From Terriglobus aquaticus (GTDB lineage Bacteria > Acidobacteriota > Terriglobia > Terriglobales > Acidobacteriaceae): a stretch of DNA of 64,000 nt. Each line of letters starts with the position of its first letter. The stretch's first letter is position 1. The DNA lies in NCBI RefSeq assembly GCF_025685415.1, contig NZ_JAGSYB010000001.1:3720001-3784000 (forward strand), read 5' to 3'. Shown piece by piece: positions 47,519 to 54,567 of this stretch. The notes under the pieces are model-generated. The model had not been told where the DNA came from and made no database searches. It was given only the letters and a program-made list of their open reading frames with translations. Made by a program: the position numbers and the translations under genes.

Positions 47519-48561
47519 CTTCCGCCACCGCCTCCATACCCGAGCTTCCGCTGCCGATCGTCGCCCTACCTGTCGGGTGCTATGGCGCCTCTGCCGACCT
47601 GTCGACCATGGCAGCGGCAATTCTTGGCTTCCAGACATTTGTTGTTACCTCGCACGCCCGTCCGGATGGCGACGCGGTCGGCTCGGCGCTTGCCTGCGCG
47701 GAAATGCTGCGCTACCTCGGCAAACAGTGCGACGTCGTCTTTGCCGACCCCATTCCGCAGGTCTATCTCACCCTGCCCGGGGTGGAGAACATCATCCACG
47801 CCGGGCGTGTCGATCCCGATCGCTACGACTGCGCGATCGTCCTGGAGTGCGACAGCACCGCCCGCACCGGCCTGCGTGATCTTCAGCTGCTTCCGCTGCT
47901 CAATATCGACCACCACATCACGGGCTGTAATTTCGGCGCACTCAACTGGATCGATGACGCCGCGGCTGCGGTCGCCTGCCTCGTGTACCAACTGGCGCGC
48001 TTCCTGCAGGTGCCGGTGACACCGGCCATGGCTACCTGCCTGTATACGGCCCTGTTTACCGACACCGGCGCGTTCACCTACCCCGGCACGGCTCATGGAG
48101 CATTCCCCGTCGCACAGGAGCTGATCGCCTGCGGTGCCGATGCCGATCGCATCGCCCGCGACGTGCTGTACTCCGTTTCCACCGCACACATCCGCCTCCT
48201 TGGCACCGCCCTGTCCCGCATGCAGGTGCACGGGGCGACCGCGTGGAGCTACATCACTCTGCGCGATCTGGCAGCGTTCGACGCGACCGACGAAGACAGC
48301 GAAGGCACGGTGGACTACCTGATCAGCATCGCCGGCGTAGACGCGGCTCTATTTCTGCGCGAAGTGCCGCACGACTCCGGGCCGCAACGCTTCCGCGCGT
48401 CTCTGCGCTCCAAGAGCGACCTCGACGTCTCCTCGGTTGCACTCGAATATGGCGGCGGCGGCCACCAGCGGGCTGCCGGATGCTCGATAGAAGGATCCTT
48501 GGAGAACGTCTCATCCGCCTTGCTGCAGGGCCTGCAGCAGCGGCGCGGCGCGCTGGGCTGA
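47515..48561 (+). CDS. nrnA: DHH-family oligoribonuclease/pAp phosphatase NrnA-like (348 aa)
   Basis: A bifunctional nanoRNase and 3'-phosphoadenosine-5'-phosphate phosphatase of the DHH-DHHA1 family. The N-terminal DHH domain has SHARPDGDAVGSALA near residues 46-60 and the eponymous NIDHHITGCNFG. The DHHA1 domain ends in GGGGHQRAAGC. The GTG start overlaps the rbfA stop in GTGA, indicating coupling; rbfA-nrnA adjacency is common. About 35 non-conserved residues precede the first motif. Confidence 0.9.
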   Translation: MTSATASIPELPLPIVALPVGCYGASADLSTMAAAILGFQTFVVTSHARPDGDAVGSALACAEMLRYLGKQCDVVFADPIPQVYLTLPGVENIIHAGRVDPDRYDCAIVLECDSTARTGLRDLQLLPLLNIDHHITGCNFGALNWIDDAAAAVACLVYQLARFLQVPVTPAMATCLYTALFTDTGAFTYPGTAHGAFPVAQELIACGADADRIARDVLYSVSTAHIRLLGTALSRMQVHGATAWSYITLRDLAAFDATDEDSEGTVDYLISIAGVDAALFLREVPHDSGPQRFRASLRSKSDLDVSSVALEYGGGGHQRAAGCSIEGSLENVSSALLQGLQQRRGALG

Positions 48562-48643
48562 CTTCCAGGAACGCGTTCCAACAGCTTTTGCGCAAAGGCG
48601 CATCCAACTCCGACAGGGCGGCAAACTATGCCGACGTGGAGTT

Positions 48644-49657
48644 GTGAGCTTGGCGGAACCTACACCACCATCTTCCGGTCCCGGAACGCACGCCAGCCAT
48701 GAGCGCTTGCATTCTTTGGAGCAAGCCGTCTGGACGCATGTTTCGCATAACCCGATTTCGTCCATGTGGAACCTGCAGGGCGTTTCCGTCAAGGAAGTCG
48801 CGAAGCGCACCTGGCAGGGAATCGATGAGGACAACCTCTTCGGGCGCGCTTCACAGTTGGCCTACTCGTTCTTCTCCGCGATCTTCCCGGCCCTGATCGC
48901 CATGAGCTCGATCATGGGGCTGATCGCGAAGTCTTCCGGCCATCTTTACGTCCTGCTCCTGCACAAAATCGGAGCTCTGATTCCGCCCTCCGCGTTTCAG
49001 CTTGTGTTGCAGACGTTCCAGTCGACGACCAGCGCCAGTACCGGTTCCAAGGTTCTCGTCGGCGTCGTGGTGGCCCTGTTTTCCGCCAGCACAGGGGTAG
49101 CCGCCGTTCAGGACACGCTCAACACGGTCTACCGGGTGAAGGAGACACGTCCCTTCTGGAAGTCGCGTCTTGAGGCTGCGGGCCTCACTGTCCTTGTCGC
49201 TGCGATCGTGATCTTCGCGACCCTGACCCTGTTCTCCGGCGATCTGGCAGCAAACTGGCTGGATCACCGCTTCATCGGCAGCTTTGCCCTCGCCATCGTG
49301 GTGCGTATTACCGCCTGGTCTCTCGCTTCGCTGCTGATGGTGCTTTCCTTCGAGGTGATGTACTACTACTGCCCCGACGTAAAGAACAAACGTTGGCGCT
49401 GGTTCACGCCCGGCGGCCTGGTCGGTCTGCTGGGGTGGGTCATTGGATCGCTCGCCCTGCGCATCTACCTGCACTGGTTCGGCAACTACTCCGCAACCTA
49501 TGGCACGCTCGGTGCGGTCATCATCCTGCTGCTGTGGTTCTATGTGACCGGAGTGATGATTCTGCTGGGCGGTGAAGTCAACTCTGAAATCGAGCACGCC
49601 GTGGCCGAACGCATCGTGTTGCAGGGTGCGCCCGTGGAAGCTGCAGCAAGCAAATAG
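48644..49657 (+). CDS. YihY/BrkB family integral membrane protein (337 aa)
   Basis: Inner-membrane protein of the YihY family (formerly RNase BN, incorrectly). After a soluble 60-residue N-terminus come about six membrane helices, beginning with RASQLAYSFFSAIFPALIAM. These are separated by an amphipathic loop (DTLNTVYRVKETRPFWKSR) and end in ILLLWFYVTGVMILLGGEVN. Function is unresolved, although transport and toxin-related roles have been proposed. GTG at 48644 is only two bases from GGAG. The TTG two codons later (48650) has better spacing and may be the true start. Confidence 0.85.
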   Translation: MSLAEPTPPSSGPGTHASHERLHSLEQAVWTHVSHNPISSMWNLQGVSVKEVAKRTWQGIDEDNLFGRASQLAYSFFSAIFPALIAMSSIMGLIAKSSGHLYVLLLHKIGALIPPSAFQLVLQTFQSTTSASTGSKVLVGVVVALFSASTGVAAVQDTLNTVYRVKETRPFWKSRLEAAGLTVLVAAIVIFATLTLFSGDLAANWLDHRFIGSFALAIVVRITAWSLASLLMVLSFEVMYYYCPDVKNKRWRWFTPGGLVGLLGWVIGSLALRIYLHWFGNYSATYGTLGAVIILLLWFYVTGVMILLGGEVNSEIEHAVAERIVLQGAPVEAAASK

Positions 49658-49689
49658 GGCCTCGCTCGTTTTTCCCGAGTTGAAAAGAA

Positions 49690-49713
49690 TTGAAGTGTTG
49701 TTACTTTTATGTT
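49690..49713 (+). promoter_or_regulatory. A/T-rich promoter-like patch before the GT4 pair
   Basis: The gap 49658-49811 contains an A/T-rich island, unusual for this GC-rich region. Candidate elements are TTGAAA (49680-49685) or TTGAAG (49690-49695) with T-rich -10-like sequences near 49702-49713. No element is close to consensus. It likely drives the glycosyltransferase pair. Confidence 0.25.
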
Positions 49714-49811
49714 GCCCAGTAACCGTTGCCGCGAGGCATCCAAGCTGGCAAGGTGATTCCAGTCCGTCTCTTACAACTTTCTCCTGTGTCTCGGTCTGTG
49801 CTGCGTTCGTC

Positions 49812-50960
49812 ATGAAAATTCTGCACCTCATCCGGTCCATGCGCCGCGAAGGCGGCGGCCCGGCAGAAGGGGTCCGCGTTCTTACAGACGTCTACCGGCA
49901 ACTCGGTCATTCCGTTGAGATCGCCACGCTGGACCCGCCCGGAGAAGCTGCCGCAGACCTCGATGTGCCCGTTCACGCCCTGGGCCGCCGTAGCAGCGGT
50001 TACGGCTATTCGCCCCATCTGCGTCCCTGGCTGCGCGACAACGCCTCCCGCTTTGATGGAACGATCGTGGATGGCCTGTGGCAGTATCACGGCCTTGCCG
50101 CCCTGCGTGAACTGCGCGGACGCTTCCCCTACGCCGTCTTTCCTCACGGCATGCTCGACCCGTGGTTCAACCGCACCTACCCTTGGAAGCTGCTGAAGAA
50201 AGTGCCTTACTGGGCTCTCGTGGAAGGGCCCATGCTCCGCGGCAGCCGGGCAGTTCTGTTTACCTGCGTCACCGAGCGTGAGTTGGCACCGCGCAGCTTT
50301 TCAAACAGCGTTTGGAACTCGGTCGTCGTGCCGTACGGTACGCTCGGCCCCCCGGGCGACGCTGCCGACGAGATTGATGCCTTCCACCGCGCTCTGCCGC
50401 AGCTCAAAGACAAGCCCTTTCTACTGTTCGCCGGCAGGCTGCACCCGAAGAAGGGTTGCGATCTGCTACTGCGGGCGTATGCAGCGGTCGCGGCGAAGCA
50501 CGCTTTGCCCACGTTGGTGTTCGCCGGTCCAGACTCGGTCGGGCTTCAGGCCAAGCTGATGCGCCTGGCCCAGGACCTGCGGATTGCCGACCGCGTCGTG
50601 TGGGCTGGCATGGTCGTGGGGCCAGCAAAGTGGGGAGCCTTCCGGGCCGCGGAAGCACTCATCCTTCCGTCGCACCAGGAAAACTTCGGCATTGTGGTGG
50701 CAGAAGCGCTCAGTTGCGGAACCCCGGTTCTCATCTCCGACCAGGTCAACATTGCGCAGGAAGTGCTGCAGTGCGGCGCCGGATTCGTAGAGCAGGACAC
50801 CGTGCCCGGGACGGAGCGCCTGCTGCAACGCTGGGTGGCGCTGGACGATCTCGGGCGTGAGCAGATGCGGGAAAAGGCGCTTGCGTGCTGGCAAGGTACC
50901 TTCAATAGCCTCCGCACCGGCGCGTGCATCGCGGACCTGTTTCGCAGCGCTGGCGCCTAA
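49812..50960 (+). CDS. Group 1 (GT4) glycosyltransferase, first of a tandem pair (382 aa)
   Basis: A GT-B glycosyltransferase of family 4. The N-terminal acceptor domain starts MKILHLIRSMRREGGGPAEG. The C-terminal nucleotide-sugar domain has LLFAGRLHPKKGCDLLLRAY, a GPDSVG turn and the diagnostic E-x7-E motif, HQENFGIVVAEALSCGTPVL near residues 296-315. ATG at 49812 starts directly on the conserved strand. The open frame extending 80 codons upstream overlaps the YihY gene and is rejected. It shares extensive identity with the next gene (GLWQYHGLAALRELRGR, PHGMLDPWFNRTYP), a clear tandem duplication. Confidence 0.9.
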   Translation: MKILHLIRSMRREGGGPAEGVRVLTDVYRQLGHSVEIATLDPPGEAAADLDVPVHALGRRSSGYGYSPHLRPWLRDNASRFDGTIVDGLWQYHGLAALRELRGRFPYAVFPHGMLDPWFNRTYPWKLLKKVPYWALVEGPMLRGSRAVLFTCVTERELAPRSFSNSVWNSVVVPYGTLGPPGDAADEIDAFHRALPQLKDKPFLLFAGRLHPKKGCDLLLRAYAAVAAKHALPTLVFAGPDSVGLQAKLMRLAQDLRIADRVVWAGMVVGPAKWGAFRAAEALILPSHQENFGIVVAEALSCGTPVLISDQVNIAQEVLQCGAGFVEQDTVPGTERLLQRWVALDDLGREQMREKALACWQGTFNSLRTGACIADLFRSAGA

Positions 50961-51051
50961 GCACCGTACAACACTGAATCTCGCAGTCACCTGACCAGGT
51001 GACACTCGTAACCATTACAATGTCTGCTACTCGCTCCGCTCCAACGGAAGT

Positions 51052-52269
51052 GTGCCCAATAAGGGAGTACGTCTGCGCTTCTTACACGTGATCCGATCCA
51101 TGCGCCGGGAAGCAGGAGGTCCGGCGGAAGGCCTGCGGCTGTTGCTGCGCGGCTACTGCCGGGACGGTCACGAAGCCGAGGTCGCGACTCTGGACCCACC
51201 TTCGATGCAAGTGGAGGATGTATGCGCTCGGACGCATACGCTCGGTCGGAAGACCTTCGGTTACGGATATAGCTCTGCCCTGTCCGACTTCTTTCGCCAG
51301 GAAGCGGCGCGCTTCGACGGTGTGGTGATCCACGGCCTGTGGCAGTACCAGGGGCTGGCCGCCCTACGGGAGCTTCGCGGGCGGCATCGTTATGCGGTGT
51401 TTCCCCACGGCATGCTCGATCCCTGGTTCAACCGCATGTACCCGTTGAAAATGATCAAAAAGCTGCCGTACTGGTTCCTCGTCGAGCGGGATCTGTTGCG
51501 CGGAGCCGATGCCGTGCTCTTTACCTCCTCGGCGGAGGCCCAACTTGCCCGCACCAGCTTTCCCGGCTCCCAGTGGCGTGCGGAGGTGGTGCCCTACGGC
51601 ACGCTGGGCCCACAGGGCGATCCGGGTCGGAATCACCAGGCATTTCTGGAGCGTGTGCCTGCCCTGCGTGGCCGCCCATTTCTGCTGTACGCCGGCCGCA
51701 TGCACGAGAAGAAGGGCTGCGACCTGCTGCTGAGCGCGTATGCAGAGCTGCGCCACAAGCTCGATCTTCCATGCTTGTTGATGGCTGGCCCGGACGAAAC
51801 CGGTTTGACCGGCACGTTGCAGGCCATGGCCGCGCGGCGCGGTGTGCAGGACGATGTGCTGTGGCCTGGCATGCTGACGGGAGACGCGAAATGGGGCGCT
51901 TTTGCGGCGGCGGACGCGTTTGTCCTGCCCTCGCACCAGGAGAACTTCGGCATCGCCGTCGCCGAGGCACTCAGTTGCGGAACGCCCGTGCTCATCTCCG
52001 ACCAGGTCAATATTCACGGCGACATCTCCGCCAGTGACGCCGGCCTGGTCGAGCCTGACACGCTGGACGGCGTGCAGCGTCTGTTGCGCCGGTGGTCCGC
52101 TATGACGGACTCAGAGCGGAAGGACATGCGCGGCAAGGCTCTGCAGTGCTGGCGCAACCGCTTCGATAGCGCCGGAACCTCGCGGGCGATCGCGCGCCTC
52201 TTCCAGGAACGCCGCGCGGCGGCCGCGGAAGGTCCGCCGCCCGGCGTACCCGACCGCCGCCGCGCCTGA
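51052..52269 (+). CDS. Group 1 (GT4) glycosyltransferase, second of a tandem pair (405 aa)
   Basis: Paralogue of the preceding gene with the same motifs (GLWQYQGLAALRELRGR, PHGMLDPWFNRMYP, LLYAGRMHEKKGCDLLL, HQENFGIAVAEALSCGTPVL). The two probably act in one polysaccharide pathway, on successive sugars or with divergent specificity. Start uncertain: GTG at 51052 is used, but GGGAG at 51063-51067 is five bases before a CTG at 51073 that aligns with the first codon of the paralogue. The C-terminus has an extra Ala/Pro/Arg-rich tail of about 20 residues. The gap to the first copy is 91 bases. Confidence 0.9.
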   Translation: MPNKGVRLRFLHVIRSMRREAGGPAEGLRLLLRGYCRDGHEAEVATLDPPSMQVEDVCARTHTLGRKTFGYGYSSALSDFFRQEAARFDGVVIHGLWQYQGLAALRELRGRHRYAVFPHGMLDPWFNRMYPLKMIKKLPYWFLVERDLLRGADAVLFTSSAEAQLARTSFPGSQWRAEVVPYGTLGPQGDPGRNHQAFLERVPALRGRPFLLYAGRMHEKKGCDLLLSAYAELRHKLDLPCLLMAGPDETGLTGTLQAMAARRGVQDDVLWPGMLTGDAKWGAFAAADAFVLPSHQENFGIAVAEALSCGTPVLISDQVNIHGDISASDAGLVEPDTLDGVQRLLRRWSAMTDSERKDMRGKALQCWRNRFDSAGTSRAIARLFQERRAAAAEGPPPGVPDRRRA

Positions 52270-52355
52270 CCTTCGCAGGCCTTCGGAGCCCGCATGCTGT
52301 TGCGGGCGATACACTTTGGGCAATCTTCCGCAGACTGGCACCCAACCCACAGCCC

Positions 52356-53801
52356 ATGAATCTATACGCCGTTGTTCTTCTGCTCATTGTTCTGACCCTG
52401 CTGGGTGTGTCCCTGTCCAGGCTTCGCCAGACCCGGACCCGCGCCGATTACCTGGTCGCCGGTCGTACTCTGCCTGCAGCCGTGCTGGTGTTCACGCTGC
52501 TCAGCAGTTGGATCGGCTCCGGATCCCTGCTGGCCGGGGCTGAGAACGGCTATAGGCATGGGTTCGCCGCGCTCTGGCAGGGCGGAGGTGGCTGGGCCGG
52601 CCTCCTGCTGATCTACTTCATCGCTCCCCGCGCCCGCAAGTTTGCGCAGTTCACCATTCCAGATCTCCTGGAGGCTCGTTACAGCCAGACTGCTCGCGTT
52701 CTTGGCGTGGTCGCCGTTCTGTTTACCTATACGGCCATCACCAGCTACCAGTTCATCGGCGGCGGCGACATCCTTCACCTGATCTTTCCAGGGGTCGATG
52801 CCGTTACCGGCCGATACATTCTGGCCGGCTTCGTCGTTCTGTTCACGGCCATCGCGGGCATGGCGTCGGTCGCATATACCGACGTTGCCATTGGTATCCT
52901 CGCCACCGTTACCATGTGCGCCGCGCTTCCGCTGCTTGTCCATCGCGCTGGCGGCTGGGGTGCCGTCCATGCCGCTCTTCCGGCCACGCACTTCCAGGTC
53001 TTTGGCGACATCACGCCCATCCAGGCGCTGGAGCTCTTCCTGCCGACCTGCCTCCTGCTCCTCGGCAACCAGTCGATGTACCAGAAGTTCTTTTCGGCGA
53101 AGAGCCAGCGCGATGCGCAGCAGGCAGTTGTCGGCTGGATTATCGGGACGGTGATCCTGGAGACCGTGATCATCGCACTCGCTGTGACCGGCTCGGCGCT
53201 CTTTCCCACGGGCGAAGTCCACGAGCATCCGCGAGAGATCCTAGCCTACGCCGCCACGCATGGCTTTCATGGCAACGCTGGCGTGCAGTTGTTGGGCGCT
53301 CTGCTGATGGGCGCGATCTTCGCCAAAATCATCTCCACTGCAAACAACTGGCTCTTTTCGCCCGCAACGAACCTGGTCAACGACATCTTTGTGCGATACC
53401 TGAGGCCCCGCGCCGCGGATCGCGAAGTCCTGCTAGTCAGCCGGCTCATGGTGGTTTTGCTGGGCGTCTGGGCGCTGTGGCAGAGTCTTCACACCGAAAG
53501 CGTTCTGAAAAAGAGCCTGTACGCCTACACCATTTATTCCGCCGCACTCACGCCGGTGATCCTGGCAGCATTCTTCTGGAAGCGGGCCACGGCGGCCGCC
53601 GCGGTCGCCTCGATTGCTGTGGGTACGCTGGTGACCATCACCTGGGACATGAGCTGGAAGAATGTACTGCCGCGCGCCGTCGCCGAGCGCGACGCCATCG
53701 TCCCCGCCCTGCTTTGCTCGCTGGTGGCGCTGGTGATCGTCAGCCTGCTGACGCCTCCGCCGTCGCCGGCGCAACTCCAAACGGTGAGCGAGGCCGCCTG
53801 A
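52356..53801 (+). CDS. Sodium:solute symporter family transporter (481 aa)
   Basis: A Na+-coupled transporter of the SSS family (LeuT fold) with about thirteen hydrophobic segments. Landmarks are the start MNLYAVVLLLIVLTLLGVSL, an early SRLRQTRTRADYLVAGRTL segment, ENGYRHGFAALWQGGGGWAG, and the sodium-site stretch LLMGAIFAKIISTANNWLFS. Length and topology are normal. Substrate (sugar, amino acid, acetate) cannot be assigned. It is separated from the glycosyltransferases by 86 bases and may be independently transcribed. Confidence 0.88.
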   Translation: MNLYAVVLLLIVLTLLGVSLSRLRQTRTRADYLVAGRTLPAAVLVFTLLSSWIGSGSLLAGAENGYRHGFAALWQGGGGWAGLLLIYFIAPRARKFAQFTIPDLLEARYSQTARVLGVVAVLFTYTAITSYQFIGGGDILHLIFPGVDAVTGRYILAGFVVLFTAIAGMASVAYTDVAIGILATVTMCAALPLLVHRAGGWGAVHAALPATHFQVFGDITPIQALELFLPTCLLLLGNQSMYQKFFSAKSQRDAQQAVVGWIIGTVILETVIIALAVTGSALFPTGEVHEHPREILAYAATHGFHGNAGVQLLGALLMGAIFAKIISTANNWLFSPATNLVNDIFVRYLRPRAADREVLLVSRLMVVLLGVWALWQSLHTESVLKKSLYAYTIYSAALTPVILAAFFWKRATAAAAVASIAVGTLVTITWDMSWKNVLPRAVAERDAIVPALLCSLVALVIVSLLTPPPSPAQLQTVSEAA

Positions 53802-53856
53802 CTCGGCTCAAGCATTCGCTCCTACGCCCGATAAGAGCACTGGGCGGTGATTCAAA

Positions 53857-54567
53857 GTGCTACATGCTTCAAACAGAAACACACGCGCCGCGGCCATGGG
53901 CCTGCTGCTCCTGGTGAGCGCGGGCACGTCGCTGGCGCAGACCAGCTTCCAATCGGCCATGCTTCGCTCCGCAGCGCCTGTCGCCGGGACGACGGAGAGC
54001 TCCACAGGGGCCTCGCCCTCTACCAACGTCGCTTCGGCGCTGCAACAGGTCGCCGCACAAGCTGGCGTCATCTTCACCGGCAGTGTTGCCGAAGTGCAGC
54101 CTGACAGCAGCGGCGGTGCTCGCGTGACCTTCCAGGTCGAACGCGGCATCCGCGGCATTGCCGCAGGCAGCGCTTACACGATGCGCGTTTCGCCCTGGGC
54201 CGGCGGCCTGGACCGTTTCTACGCCGGCGAACGCGCCCTGTTTATGCTGACCGCGCCGGCTGCTTCGGGATTCAGCGCGCCGGTCATGGGCGAGCGCGGC
54301 ATCGTGCCTCTTTCGGGCGACCAGCTTGTCGGCAATCTCGACCTTCGCTGGATCGCGGCAGACGTGCAACGCGGCAGCGCTAACATCGTCTCCTCTGCCC
54401 CACAGGTACGCTCCGCTACCGTGTCGGCCTCCGCTGCTCCGGAACGCAGTGCCGCATCCGCGGACGCGACGACAAACAGTCTTGCCCTGCCAGACGTTCA
54501 CGCCATCGATCGCGATCTGGTGCTCGATCTCTTGCGCTCTGCCGGCGCCGGACAGGCACGCTCATGA
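53857..54567 (+). CDS. Secreted protein of unknown function upstream of the pseudo-matrixin (236 aa)
   Basis: I do not recognise a family. GTG at 53857 (GGTGAT seven bases upstream) gives an n-region with two Arg, then a signal peptide MGLLLLVSAGTSLAQ. ATG at 53896 is an alternative. The core (about 60-150) is beta-rich: GVIFTGSVAEVQ, GGARVTFQVERGIRG and YTMRVSPWAGGLDRFYAGER. This resembles small secreted domains that carry a conserved tryptophan and a GER/ALFML strand. The rest is Ala/Ser-rich and disordered. Its last codons overlap the start of the next gene (ATGA), so the two are coupled and probably work together. Confidence 0.65.
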   Translation: MLHASNRNTRAAAMGLLLLVSAGTSLAQTSFQSAMLRSAAPVAGTTESSTGASPSTNVASALQQVAAQAGVIFTGSVAEVQPDSSGGARVTFQVERGIRGIAAGSAYTMRVSPWAGGLDRFYAGERALFMLTAPAASGFSAPVMGERGIVPLSGDQLVGNLDLRWIAADVQRGSANIVSSAPQVRSATVSASAAPERSAASADATTNSLALPDVHAIDRDLVLDLLRSAGAGQARS

